Assembly (NCBI RefSeq): GCF_900090145.1 | Contig: NZ_FMHI01000003.1 | Coordinates: 310,638 to 374,637, forward strand | Direction: 5' to 3' | DNA: 64,000 nt | From: Streptomyces sp. WMMB 322 | GTDB taxonomy: Bacteria > Actinomycetota > Actinomycetes > Streptomycetales > Streptomycetaceae | Shown here: positions 16,811 through 25,852 of the stretch, piece by piece | Layout: each line of letters opens with the position of its first letter | How positions within the stretch are numbered: the stretch's first letter is position 1 | Position numbers and translations under genes: made by a program | Notes under the pieces: generated by a model | The model's database searches: none | The model's input: the letters and a program-made list of their open reading frames with translations, nothing else | What the model was told of the DNA's origin: nothing

Positions 16811-17953
16811 ATGCACCCCGCCACCCTCACCGCCCGAGCGCTCGGCCGCGCCTACCTCGCGCGTCAACTGCTGGCCCAGCGGGAGGCGATGACGGCCCTC
16901 GACGCGATCGGACATCTGGTCGGCATGCAGTCGCAGGCGCCGAAGCCGCCCTACTACGGGCTCTGGTCACGGCTGGTGGACTTCCGCGCCGAGGAGCTGT
17001 CCGCACTCCTGCGCGAACGGCAGGCGGTTCGCGTCAGCGTCATGCGCGGCACCGTGCATCTGGTGACCGCGGCGGACTGCCTGCAACTGCGCCCGCTGAC
17101 GCGCGTCCTGTACGAGGGCCTCCTGCGCAGCAACTACCGCACGCGACTGGCGGGCCTGGACCCGTGGGACGTCGCGGCCGCCGGTCTCGAACTCGTGCGG
17201 GAGGAGCCGCGCACGGCCCGCGACCTGGCCCGGCTGCTCGCCGAGCGGTGGCCCGGCCACGACCCGAACGCGCTGGGGCAGGCCGCCCGTTACCTGTGCG
17301 ACGTGGTGCAGATCCCGCCCCGCGGGCTGTGGGGGCACTCCGGGCAGCCGACGTACGCCACCATCGAGTCCTGGGCCGGCCGGCCCGTCTCGTCCGATCC
17401 GTCCATCGATGCCGTGCTGCTGCGCTACCTGGGCGCCTTCGGGCCGGCGTCCGTCATGGACGCGCAGACCTGGTCCGGACTGACCCGGCTCGGCGAGGTC
17501 ATGGAACGGCTCCGTCCGCAGCTGCGCGTCTTCCGCAGCGAGAGCGGACGGGAGCTGTTCGACCTGCCCGACGCACCACGTCCGGACCCGGACCTTCCGC
17601 TCCCTGCGCGCTTCGTCGCCGAGTACGACAACCTCGTCCTCTCCCACGCGGACCGCACCCGCGTGATCAGCGACGCCGCCCGCAGGATCATCGCCGCCCG
17701 CAACGGTCAGGTCCCGGGAACCGTGCTGCTCGACGGGGAGGTGCGCGGCACCTGGAAAGTGGAACAGCCGCGGAAGTCGGCGGTCACGCTCACCGTCACG
17801 CCCTTCCACCGCAGGCTGACGGACGGGGAGGAGCGGGCGCTGGCCGCCGAGGGCGAGGGCCTGATGACATTCACCCTGCACGGCGGCGCGGAGGGCGAAG
17901 CAGCTCCGGGAACGCAGGAGTTCACCGTCGTCTTCGCCGACCCGGCGGGCTGA
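16811..17953 (+). CDS. Winged-helix protein, AlkZ-like (HTH_42) family
   Basis: 380-aa cytoplasmic protein of the HTH_42/AlkZ-like family, tandem winged helices that include DNA glycosylases acting on bulky alkylated or crosslinked bases. Near the N-terminus GMQSQAPKPPYYGLWSR carries a Q-x-Q motif at the position of the catalytic QxQ of that family. RGTVHLVTAADCLQLRPL and the C-terminal beta-rich segment also match. ATG 16811 is chosen; the in-frame sequence upstream is low-complexity Pro/Arg. It lies between the LPMO gene and cslA but has no obvious role in glycan synthesis. Glycosylase activity is inferred only. Confidence 0.7.
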   Translation: MHPATLTARALGRAYLARQLLAQREAMTALDAIGHLVGMQSQAPKPPYYGLWSRLVDFRAEELSALLRERQAVRVSVMRGTVHLVTAADCLQLRPLTRVLYEGLLRSNYRTRLAGLDPWDVAAAGLELVREEPRTARDLARLLAERWPGHDPNALGQAARYLCDVVQIPPRGLWGHSGQPTYATIESWAGRPVSSDPSIDAVLLRYLGAFGPASVMDAQTWSGLTRLGEVMERLRPQLRVFRSESGRELFDLPDAPRPDPDLPLPARFVAEYDNLVLSHADRTRVISDAARRIIAARNGQVPGTVLLDGEVRGTWKVEQPRKSAVTLTVTPFHRRLTDGEERALAAEGEGLMTFTLHGGAEGEAAPGTQEFTVVFADPAG

Positions 17954-18361
17954 CCGGCCGGCCGGCCGACGGGCCTCGGGGGGCCGAGAACTACTCACGG
18001 ATCACACACAACGTGTCCAGTTCGGTGACACCTCCGTCACAGAGAACCCGGAAAACACTCCGCATCCGGGACCAACTGCCCCTTATCGCCCTTGCGTTCG
18101 GGCCTCGAGTCGGAGAACCTACCGACGTCTTCGACCGTCGTGAAGCCCTGCCGAACGGCGGCCGCCAGGGGGCACAAGCTCAGCCCACGGGCCGCGCCCG
18201 AAGCTCCGGCCGGACGGCTTCCGCGGTCCGCTCCACGGAAGCGGGCGCCGCCCACGCGCAGTCCCTGCACGAAGCAGCCGACGCCTGCCGCGCCGGGGCC
18301 GCGGGAAAGGACGCGGGACGTACGACCACACGCAGCCTGCTGCGTTCAGGGGGAATGACCC
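17954..18361. other. Intergenic region upstream of cslA
   Basis: 408 bp without a credible gene, holding the cslA promoter. Around 18013-18040 there are two small overlapping inverted repeats (GTGTC...GACAC and GTGAC...GTCAC). GGGGGA lies 7 nt before the cslA ATG. No other motif was recognised. Confidence 0.5.
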
Positions 18362-20332
18362 ATGACCTCGACCTGGTCCGGCGACAGCGAGCCGGAACAC
18401 GAGCAGGCCGCCGACGACGACCCCACGCGCACGACGCAGCTGCGCATCCCCGCGCACATCAGGCAGCGGGCCAGAGGCACGCTCGGACGCGGACTGCGCT
18501 GGACGCCCGCAGAGCTGCCCCGCTACGACTACGAGCACTACAGCCGCCTCGCCGGACCGCTCAGACAGCCCGACCCCGGCAAGCCCTACCGCGTCGCCTA
18601 CCGCAGCCTGCTCTCGGACGAACCCCACCGGATACGCGCCGCAACACTGCTCTGCCTGGCGCCGCTGCTCTCCGCCGGTCTCCTGGTGTGGCTCATGCAG
18701 CCGCAGCACTGGACGCGCCGCGACGACGGCGCCGTCTCCGACCTGGTGCTCAAGCTCGACATCGTGATGCTGGTCTCCATCGGCCTCATCGAGCTCTTCC
18801 GCACGCTCAACGTCCTCTCCAACGCGCACGCCACGCTCGTGGCCAGGGACCCGGTGCCCGTCGTGCCGGAGTCCGCCACCCGCGTCGCCTTCCTCACCTC
18901 CTTCGTTCCCGGCAAGGAACCGATCGAGATGGTGACGAAGACCCTCGAGGCGGCCGTGAAGATACGCCACCGCGGCCTGCTGCACATCTGGCTCCTCGAC
19001 GAGGGCGACGACCCGGAGGTCAAGGCGGTCTGCCGCCGCCTGGGCGTGCACCACTTCACCCGCAAGGGCGTCCCCCGCTGGAACAAGAAGAAGGGTCCGC
19101 ACCGGGCGAAGACCAAGCACGGCAACTACAACGCCTGGCTCGCCGCGCACGGCGACAACTACGACTACTTCGCCTCCGTCGACACCGACCACGTGCCGCT
19201 GCCCAACTACCTGGAGCGGATGCTCGGTTACTTCCGCGACCCGGACGTCGGCTTCGTCATCGGCCCGCAGGTCTACGGCAACTACGACAACTTCGTCACC
19301 AAGGCCGCGGAGAGCCAGCAGTTCCTCTTCCACGCCCTCATCCAGCGCGCCGGCAACCGCTACAGCGCTCCCATGTTCGTCGGCACCAGCAACGCCGTAC
19401 GCATCAAGGCCATCAAGGCCATCGGCGGTCTGTACGACTCCATCACGGAAGACATGGCCACCGGGTTCGAGATGCACCGGCACCGGAATCCGGAGACGGG
19501 CCGCAAGTGGCGCTCGGTCTACACCCCGGACGTGCTGGCCGTCGGTGAAGGGCCCAACGCCTGGACGGACTTCTTCACCCAGCAGCTGCGCTGGTCACGC
19601 GGCACGTACGAAACGATCCTCAAGCAGTACTGGCGCGGTCTGTTCACACTGCCGCCCGGCAAGCTGTTCAACTACACCATGCTGATGATCTTCTACCCGA
19701 TCTCGGCGCTCAACTGGATCCTCGCGGCGCTGAGTTGCGCTCTCTTCCTGGGAATGGGCGCCTCCGGCGTGCAGATCGACCCGACCATATGGATGGCCCT
19801 GTACGGCAACGCGACAGCGCTTCAGATCGGCCTGTACATCTGGAACCGGCGGCACAACGTCTCCCCGCACGAACCCGAGGGGTCGGGCGGCCTCGCGGGA
19901 ATGCTCATGTCCGCGCTCTCCGCACCGATCTACGCCCGCTCCCTCTTCGACACGGTGCTGCGCCGCAAGAGCAAGTTCGTCGTCACCCCCAAGGGCGACT
20001 CGGCCAGCCCGGACACCCTCTTCGGCACCTTCCGCATCCATCTGTTCTTCATCCTCGTCTTCGGCGGCTCACTGGGCGGCTCCTTCTATCTGGGGCACGA
20101 CCACCCGGCGATGCTCACGTGGGCGGCGCTCGCGCTGCTCATCACGGCCGCCCCGATCTTCGGCTGGCGCGTGACCGTACGCGCGGAGAAGAAGAAGCGG
20201 AAGCAGCGGCGCCACCGGCACCGGATGGGCGCTCCGCTGCCCCCGCCGGACGAAACCGCGCACGGCGGCGGCCTGCCGCACGCGCAGCAGCCCGTACCTC
20301 TGCAGACCGCCCCTGGGGGACGTGACAGATGA
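18362..20332 (+). CDS. cslA: Cellulose synthase-like family 2 glycosyltransferase
   Basis: 656-aa membrane processive glycosyltransferase that makes a beta-glycan at growing hyphal tips in Streptomyces. Two helices at about 91-113 and 126-147 precede the cytoplasmic GT2 domain. Catalytic features are LLDEGDDP (about 211), DTD (274-276), TED (362-364) and QQLRW (407-411), all intact. Further helices follow from about 435 to 595, and the tail after about 600 is basic and His/Pro-rich. No PilZ domain is seen. The stop overlaps the glxA start by 4 bp, so the two are translationally coupled, as expected for partners whose products act together. Confidence 0.93.
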   Translation: MTSTWSGDSEPEHEQAADDDPTRTTQLRIPAHIRQRARGTLGRGLRWTPAELPRYDYEHYSRLAGPLRQPDPGKPYRVAYRSLLSDEPHRIRAATLLCLAPLLSAGLLVWLMQPQHWTRRDDGAVSDLVLKLDIVMLVSIGLIELFRTLNVLSNAHATLVARDPVPVVPESATRVAFLTSFVPGKEPIEMVTKTLEAAVKIRHRGLLHIWLLDEGDDPEVKAVCRRLGVHHFTRKGVPRWNKKKGPHRAKTKHGNYNAWLAAHGDNYDYFASVDTDHVPLPNYLERMLGYFRDPDVGFVIGPQVYGNYDNFVTKAAESQQFLFHALIQRAGNRYSAPMFVGTSNAVRIKAIKAIGGLYDSITEDMATGFEMHRHRNPETGRKWRSVYTPDVLAVGEGPNAWTDFFTQQLRWSRGTYETILKQYWRGLFTLPPGKLFNYTMLMIFYPISALNWILAALSCALFLGMGASGVQIDPTIWMALYGNATALQIGLYIWNRRHNVSPHEPEGSGGLAGMLMSALSAPIYARSLFDTVLRRKSKFVVTPKGDSASPDTLFGTFRIHLFFILVFGGSLGGSFYLGHDHPAMLTWAALALLITAAPIFGWRVTVRAEKKKRKQRRHRHRMGAPLPPPDETAHGGGLPHAQQPVPLQTAPGGRDR

Positions 20333-22317
20333 AGTTCCGACCGAGCCGTCGTACGCGCCGTACCGCGATAGGCGTGACCGTGGTGCTGGTGATCGCGGGG
20401 TTCAACGGCCCCGCGATATACGGCATAGCCTCGGAGAAATACCACGACTACAAGATCAACCAGCCCGAGTACAAGGCCGAGAACGGCCACTGGAAAACCG
20501 TCGACGTTCCGAAGAAGTACCGGATCAACACCATCCACGCGGCGCTTCTGCACACCGGGAAGGTGCTGCTGGTGGCCGGTTCGGGCAACGACGCCAAGCA
20601 GTTCAAGGCCAAGACCTTCCGAACGGTCCTGTGGGACCCGGTGAAGAACACCTTCAAGAACATCCCCACGCCCAACGACCTCTTCTGCGCGGGCCACACC
20701 CAACTGCCCGACGGGAAGCTGCTCGTGGCGGGCGGCACGCGGCGCTACGAGAAGCTCGGCGGCGATGTGAAGAAGGCCGGCGGCCTGATGATCGTCCACA
20801 ACGAGAACCCCGACCGCGCCAAGACGCTCAAGGCCGGTACGCGCTTCACCGGCCGGCGCAACGGCAAGACCTTCGAGGCCAAGGACAACGTCCTGGTGCC
20901 GCGCGCCAAGAAGAAGGTGAACCCGGTCACCGGCGAGGTCGAAACCTCCCCCAGCGTCGCCCGCGTCTATGTGGAGGCGGCCCGGCGCGGCAAGAAGTAC
21001 CAGACCGGGACCGAGGACAACTACCGCGTCAGCGGGCTGCGGGGCGCCGAGCGCAGAAACATCTACGGCATCGCGCAGAAGCTCTCCTTCGACAAGAAGG
21101 ACTTCCAAGGAATCAAGGACAGCTACGAGTTCGACCCCGTCGCCGAGCGCTACATCAAGGTCGACCCGATGCACGAGGCCCGCTGGTATCCGACGCTGAC
21201 CACGCTCTCGGACGGCAAGGTCCTCTCCGTCTCCGGTCTCGACGACATCGGCCAGGTCGTCCCGGGCAAGAACGAGATCTACGACCCGCGGACGAAGAAG
21301 TGGGAGTTCCTGCCGCGCAAGCGGTTCTTCCCCACCTACCCGGCGCTGCACCTCACCGACGACAACAAGATCTTCTACTCCGGTGCCAACGCCGGCTACG
21401 GCCCCGCCGACAAGGGCCGCACGCCCGGGCTGTGGGACCTGGAGACCAACGGCTTCCGCAAGATCCCCGGCATGAGCGACCCGGACAAGCTGGAGACCGC
21501 GATGTCGGTGCCGCTGCCGCCCACGCAGAGCCGCAAGTTCATGGTCCTCGGGGGCGGCGGCGTCGGAGAGTCGAAGAAGGCCAGCGAGAAGACGCGCATC
21601 GTGGACCTGAACGACCCGGACCCGCGCTTCCGGGACGGGCCCGACCTGTACGCGAAGGCGCGCTACCCCAGCAGCGTCATCCTGCCGGACGACAAGGTGC
21701 TGACCACGAACGGCTCGGGCGACTACCGCGGCCGCAGCGACTCCAACATCCTCAAGGCCGAGATCTACAACCCCGCCGACAACACGAAGAAGCCCGTGGC
21801 CGACCCGCTCGTCGGACGCAACTACCACTCGGGCGCCCTTCTCCTGCCCGACGGGCGGGTGATGACGTTCGGCTCCGACTCGCTCTTCGCCGACAAGGAG
21901 AACACCAAGCCCGGGACGTTCGAGCAGCAGATCGACATCTACTCGCCGCCGTACCTCCACACGAAGGGCGAGCGGCCGGAACTGAGGAACACCGAACGGG
22001 ACGTGCAGACCGTGCGGCTGGGCGGGACGGCCGAGTTCAGCAGCGAGGACGCCGGTTCCATCGAGAAGATGCGGCTGATCCGGCCGGGTTCGTTCACGCA
22101 CGTCACCAACGTCGAACAGTCCTCCGTCGCGCTGAAGTTCAAGAAGACCGCGGACGGTGTGACGGTGAAGCTGCCCGACGACCCGTCGCTGGTTCCGCCC
22201 GGCTGGTGGATGGTGACGGCCGTCGACGACAAGGGAAAGCCGTCGAAGTCCGTGTGGCTGAAGGTGCCCCGCTCGCTCACCGCCGATTCGCCCACGACGA
22301 CGCCGCGCTCGCCGTAG
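20329..22317 (+). CDS. glxA: GlxA mono-copper radical oxidase (galactose oxidase-like)
   Basis: 662-aa cell-surface copper oxidase with a Tyr-Cys cofactor, needed with CslA for the tip glycan. One N-terminal helix (about residues 13-33) anchors it outside the membrane. The Cys of the crosslink is in DLFCAGHTQLPDGK (Cys 120). The stacking Trp is in ARWYPTLTTL (Trp 286, near the W288 described for S. lividans GlxA). The axial Tyr and copper His lie in NYHSGALLLPDGR, and the second His in SFTHVTNVEQ. Kelch-type repeats make up the middle, and the C-terminus is a DUF1929-like domain. It overlaps cslA by 4 bp and is followed by a strong terminator. Confidence 0.93.
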   Translation: MKFRPSRRTRRTAIGVTVVLVIAGFNGPAIYGIASEKYHDYKINQPEYKAENGHWKTVDVPKKYRINTIHAALLHTGKVLLVAGSGNDAKQFKAKTFRTVLWDPVKNTFKNIPTPNDLFCAGHTQLPDGKLLVAGGTRRYEKLGGDVKKAGGLMIVHNENPDRAKTLKAGTRFTGRRNGKTFEAKDNVLVPRAKKKVNPVTGEVETSPSVARVYVEAARRGKKYQTGTEDNYRVSGLRGAERRNIYGIAQKLSFDKKDFQGIKDSYEFDPVAERYIKVDPMHEARWYPTLTTLSDGKVLSVSGLDDIGQVVPGKNEIYDPRTKKWEFLPRKRFFPTYPALHLTDDNKIFYSGANAGYGPADKGRTPGLWDLETNGFRKIPGMSDPDKLETAMSVPLPPTQSRKFMVLGGGGVGESKKASEKTRIVDLNDPDPRFRDGPDLYAKARYPSSVILPDDKVLTTNGSGDYRGRSDSNILKAEIYNPADNTKKPVADPLVGRNYHSGALLLPDGRVMTFGSDSLFADKENTKPGTFEQQIDIYSPPYLHTKGERPELRNTERDVQTVRLGGTAEFSSEDAGSIEKMRLIRPGSFTHVTNVEQSSVALKFKKTADGVTVKLPDDPSLVPPGWWMVTAVDDKGKPSKSVWLKVPRSLTADSPTTTPRSP

Positions 22318-22343
22318 GGCCGCCGCTCCGGAAGGGCGCAGAG

Positions 22344-22383
22344 GGTCCGCTCCCGCCGGCGGCCGGGCCGGCGGGAGCGGACC
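22344..22383 (+). terminator. Terminator of cslA-glxA
   Basis: A perfect 17-bp stem, GGTCCGCTCCCGCCGGC against GCCGGCGGGAGCGGACC, with a 6-nt loop, 26 bp after the glxA stop. A 24-bp near-perfect direct duplication (about 22394-22446) follows. Confidence 0.85.
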
Positions 22384-22851
22384 TGTCGCCGGCGGGGAGG
22401 ACGCTCCGGTCCGGGGGCGGGGAAGACGCTCCGGCCCGGGGGCGGGCCCCGCAGAATCCGCCGGTGCGGACCGGCGCGGAGGGGCCGTTTTCCGTTACGG
22501 ACGGTGACCGGTCACGTGCCCTCGGCGGGGCACCGGTGAGGTCTCCACAGCCGCTCGAAGGTGCGGTGCAAGCACCCCAGAATCATGACAAGATGCACCT
22601 TGTCCTCCCGCTCAGACAAACCTCAAGCAGCGGTAACAGTCGCATCAACATCACCTGATACGCGCCCTCGAGTGATCTACGCCACTTGACTCGGTCGCCA
22701 TACGTGATACGAACTGGCAATCCCGAAATTGCCCGGCCTTTCCCTCTGCACCGCGAGAAGGCCGCGCAGCCGGGGACAACCTGCGCTCGGCACACCGCAA
22801 CCCTGAGGCGTGTCCGCAGCCGTACCCCGCCCGAACCGCCGAAGGTGGCAC
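22384..22851. other. Intergenic region upstream of the AGCS symporter gene
   Basis: About 470 bp without a credible gene. The left part holds the direct duplication after the glxA terminator. The right part is less GC-rich and presumably carries the symporter promoter and the palindrome at 22587-22604. Confidence 0.5.
22587..22604. promoter_or_regulatory. 18-bp near-palindrome, candidate operator
   Basis: GACAAGATGCACCTTGTC is symmetric at 16 of 18 positions (GACAAG, central TGCA, CTTGTC). It lies about 250 bp before the symporter start. No known regulator is assigned. Confidence 0.4.
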
Positions 22852-24375
22852 ATGTCGCTCGACTCCATGACGAAATCCGTCGATGAGGCCGTGAACCGCC
22901 TCTTCGACCCGGTCGCCACCTGGCTGAGCGACCTCGTCTTCTACGCAGTACCCGTGGCCGGCACCGAACTCCCGCTCATCGTGGCGTGGCTCGTCGTCGG
23001 CGGGCTGGTCTTCACCCTGTGGTTCGGTGTGATCCAGTTCCGCAAGTTCAAGCTCGCCGTCGACGTGGTGCGAGGAAAGCACGACGAAAACGACTCGCCG
23101 GGAGAGGTCAACCACTTCCAGGCCCTGACAGCCGCCGTCTCCGGCACCGTCGGACTCGGCAACATCGCCGGTGTCGCGGTCGCCGTGAGCATCGGCGGCG
23201 CCGGCGCGACGTTCTGGATGATCCTCTGCGGGCTTCTCGGCATGGCCACGAAGTTCGTCGAGGTCACCCTCGGCGTGAAGTACCGCGAACACCACGCGGA
23301 CGGCACCGTCTCCGGCGGCCCGATGCACTACCTGCCCAAGGGCCTGGCCGAACGCTTCGGCAATGGGGGCAAGATCTTCGGCACGGTGCTCGCCGGGCTC
23401 TCCTCCGTCATGATCCTCTTCTTCGGTCTCTTCGGCGGCAACCTCTTCCAGATCAACCAGAGTTACGCGCAGCTCGCCTCCACCACCGGCGGCGAGGACG
23501 GCCCGCTCGGCTCGTCCGCCGGCGCCCTCACCTTCGGCGTGCTGATCGCCATCCTGGTCGGCGTCGTCCTGATCGGCGGGATCAAGTCCATCGCCTCGGT
23601 CACCAGCCGCCTCGTACCGGCCATGGCCGTCATGTACATCCTGGCCTGCCTGACGGTCATCCTGTGGAACGCCGACCAGGTGCCGAGCGCAGTCGTCAGC
23701 ATCATCGACGGAGCCTTCGACCCCGAAGGCGTCGCGGGCGGTGTCATCGGCGCCCTGATCATCGGCTTCCAGCGCGCCGCCTTCTCCAACGAGGCCGGTC
23801 TCGGCTCGGCCCCGATCGCGCACTCCGCGGTGAAGACCAAGCACCCCGCCAGCGAGGGCCTGGTCGCGCTGCTCGAGCCGTTCATCGACACGGTCATCGT
23901 CTGCACCATGACCGCGCTGACCATCGTCATCGCCAAGCCCGACAGCTGGAAGGTCGGCAAGGAGCCCGAGGGCGTCACCGTGACCTCCGACGCCTTCGGG
24001 ACCGTACTGCCCTGGTTCCCGACCCTGCTGACGATCGCGGTGCTCCTGTTCGCCTTCTCCACAGTGCTGACCTGGGGCTACTACGGCCTCAAGTCCTGGT
24101 GCTACCTCTTCGGGAAGAGCAAGACCAGCGAGACGATCTTCAAGGTCCTCTACAGCCTGTTCGCGGTGGCGGGTGCGGTGCTCTCCCTGGAGACCCTCAT
24201 CAGCATGGCCGACGCATTCCTCTTCATGCTGGCCGTCTTCAACATCATCGGCCTGTACCTGCTCGCCCCCGTCGTCAGGCGCGAACTCGGGTCCTTCGTC
24301 GCACACGTCCGCGGCGAGGCGCCCGGGAAGGCGGGCAAGCCGGCCGCGGAGGAAACCCCCGCTGCCCCCAACTGA
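22852..24375 (+). CDS. AGCS-family alanine/glycine:cation symporter
   Basis: 507-aa integral membrane transporter with about ten helices, importing alanine or glycine with sodium. Signatures include GTVGLGNIAGVAVAVSIGG near residue 100 and FQRAAFSNEAGLGSAPIAH near 310, both AGCS hallmarks. The C-terminus ends with a short Ala/Pro/Glu tail. The ATG at 22852 is preceded by GAAGGTGG. The gene sits between glxA and the GH6 gene, which I would otherwise expect to be adjacent, so its position is unusual. It ends in a very strong hairpin. Confidence 0.9.
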   Translation: MSLDSMTKSVDEAVNRLFDPVATWLSDLVFYAVPVAGTELPLIVAWLVVGGLVFTLWFGVIQFRKFKLAVDVVRGKHDENDSPGEVNHFQALTAAVSGTVGLGNIAGVAVAVSIGGAGATFWMILCGLLGMATKFVEVTLGVKYREHHADGTVSGGPMHYLPKGLAERFGNGGKIFGTVLAGLSSVMILFFGLFGGNLFQINQSYAQLASTTGGEDGPLGSSAGALTFGVLIAILVGVVLIGGIKSIASVTSRLVPAMAVMYILACLTVILWNADQVPSAVVSIIDGAFDPEGVAGGVIGALIIGFQRAAFSNEAGLGSAPIAHSAVKTKHPASEGLVALLEPFIDTVIVCTMTALTIVIAKPDSWKVGKEPEGVTVTSDAFGTVLPWFPTLLTIAVLLFAFSTVLTWGYYGLKSWCYLFGKSKTSETIFKVLYSLFAVAGAVLSLETLISMADAFLFMLAVFNIIGLYLLAPVVRRELGSFVAHVRGEAPGKAGKPAAEETPAAPN

Positions 24376-24388
24376 GGCCTCACGGCTC

Positions 24389-24437
24389 ACACACCTCGGC
24401 CCGCACCGGCGGAGAACCGGTGCGGGCCGAGGTGTGT
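24389..24437 (+). terminator. Terminator of the AGCS gene
   Basis: A perfect 21-bp stem (arms 24389-24409 and 24417-24437, core CACCTCGGCCCGCACCGG) with a 7-nt loop, 13 bp after the stop. It can also act on the opposite strand toward cslZ transcription. Confidence 0.9.
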
Positions 24438-24461
24438 CCGTGTCCGTCGGGGCCGCTCGGG

Positions 24462-24523
24462 CCCCGCGGCGGGGGCCCCGGCCGAACCGCTGCCCCGCGG
24501 CGGGGGCCCCGGCCGAACCGCTG
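24462..24523. repeat. Perfect 31-bp tandem duplication
   Basis: Two identical 31-bp copies (24462-24492 and 24493-24523), each starting CCCCGCGGCGGGG and ending GAACCGCTG. Each copy can fold a short CCCCGC/GCGGGG hairpin. They lie 9 bp past the stop of the leftward GH6 gene, so they may be a duplicated terminator. Confidence 0.85.
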
Positions 24524-24532
24524 CCCGGCCGG

Positions 24533-25651
24533 TCAGTCCCCGGCGTTGCGGGCCAGGTCCAGTGCGTACCGCGGCCACCACCGGCCCGCCTTCGGGCCGC
24601 CCTTGCACTCGCCGTCCGACTCACCGGGGCGCTTGATCCACAGATAGCCGTCGACGATCCGGTCGCCCGTCTTCGTCGTCGGCGCCTCACCGAGCGCGCG
24701 GCCCTTCGGGTTGCACCACGCTTCCTCGTCGGCGCCCGCGCCCTCGACCGGACCGTTGCCGTTGCGGCTGGTGTCGATGACGAACGGCTTGTTCCCCACC
24801 ATGGGCGAGAACTTCTTGCCGTAGGCAGTGTTCGACGCGGTCGTCTGATAGTTGGAGACGTTCAGGGAGAAGCCGTCCGCGGCCCCGATGCCGGCGCGCT
24901 TCATCGGTTCGACGAGCGCACCCGGGTCGCGCACCCAGTCCGGGTTGCCCGCGTCCAGGTAGACCCGCACGTCCGGGAGGCCCTGCAGCTTGCCGACCGC
25001 CTCGTTGAGCAGCTGGTACCGCTCGTCGACGTACTTGGCGGGGGTGCAGCCCTTCGTGAGCACGTGCGGAACGGCGTCCGGCTCCACGATCACCGTCGCC
25101 GGGCGCTTGCCGATGCCCTTCATCACCTCGGCCAGCCAGGCGCGGTACGCCGCGGCGTCCGCGGCGCCGCCCTTGGAGTACTGGCCGCAGTCGCGGTGAG
25201 GCAGGTTGTACAGGACGAGCAGCGCTTCGCGGTCGGCCTTCTCCGCGGCCGTCGTCACCTTGCGCGCCTGCCCCTGCGGATCGTCCGTACCGATCCACTC
25301 GGCGACCGGCTGCGCTGCGATCCTCCGCATCAGCGACGCCTGCCGCTTCTTGCCGTCCTTGCGGTAACTCTCCGCCTGCCGGGCCGCGTTGCCGTCCGGG
25401 TCGACCCAGTACGGCGTGACGGACCTGGGCCGCTGTGCCACGCCGCCCGAACCCTCTGCGTTGCCGTCGTCGCCCGTGCCGGCGCCCGAGCCCGAGCCCG
25501 ACGAGCATCCGCTCAGCAACAGGCCGGCGAGCGCCGGCGCGCAGACGGCGGCGGCGCGGGAACGGACGGGGCTGCGGCGCGGTCGTTCGCCGTGGCCGTC
25601 CGTTCCGCGCCGGAGAACGAACCGGAGAACGCAACTGCCTCTGCCGTGCAT
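24533..25651 (-). CDS. cslZ: GH6 endoglucanase-like lipoprotein
   Basis: 372-aa glycoside hydrolase family 6 protein, beta-1,4-glucanase fold. The N-terminus is basic, then AAAVCAPALAGLL with lipobox LLLSGC (Cys about 48), so it should be membrane-anchored outside. GH6 motifs: YNLPHRDCGQYSKGG and VIVEPDAVP (the two conserved Asp), YLDAGNPDW, FVIDTSRNGNG, WCNPKGRALGE and DGYLWIKRPGESDGEC. Most GH6 enzymes have His in the DAGHxxW position; here it is Asn. The ATG at 25651 has GGGGGA 6 nt upstream. It corresponds to the cslZ partner of cslA-glxA but is inverted and separated by the AGCS gene. Confidence 0.88.
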   Translation of the reverse strand: MHGRGSCVLRFVLRRGTDGHGERPRRSPVRSRAAAVCAPALAGLLLSGCSSGSGSGAGTGDDGNAEGSGGVAQRPRSVTPYWVDPDGNAARQAESYRKDGKKRQASLMRRIAAQPVAEWIGTDDPQGQARKVTTAAEKADREALLVLYNLPHRDCGQYSKGGAADAAAYRAWLAEVMKGIGKRPATVIVEPDAVPHVLTKGCTPAKYVDERYQLLNEAVGKLQGLPDVRVYLDAGNPDWVRDPGALVEPMKRAGIGAADGFSLNVSNYQTTASNTAYGKKFSPMVGNKPFVIDTSRNGNGPVEGAGADEEAWCNPKGRALGEAPTTKTGDRIVDGYLWIKRPGESDGECKGGPKAGRWWPRYALDLARNAGD

Positions 25652-25852
25652 CGACTTCCCCCTGGGTGGGCCTGCCCCCTCGGCAGGCGCCCGGAACCGG
25701 AGAGCCATCGTGTCACAGCGGCCACACCGGCTGCCGGAGTCTCAACCGGCTGTTACAGCGCCGTTCTTCGCGTGGACGGACAGGGCGCGCGTGGTGGTGT
25801 GCGCTTCGTGCTTCGGGGCGCCGACGAGGTCCGGTCCGCCGGATCCCGTACG

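Noticed and set aside
18013..18040. Possible BldD box upstream of cslA (GTGAC and GTCAC arms)
   Set aside because: The spacing is one base longer than the consensus, so the pattern does not fit.
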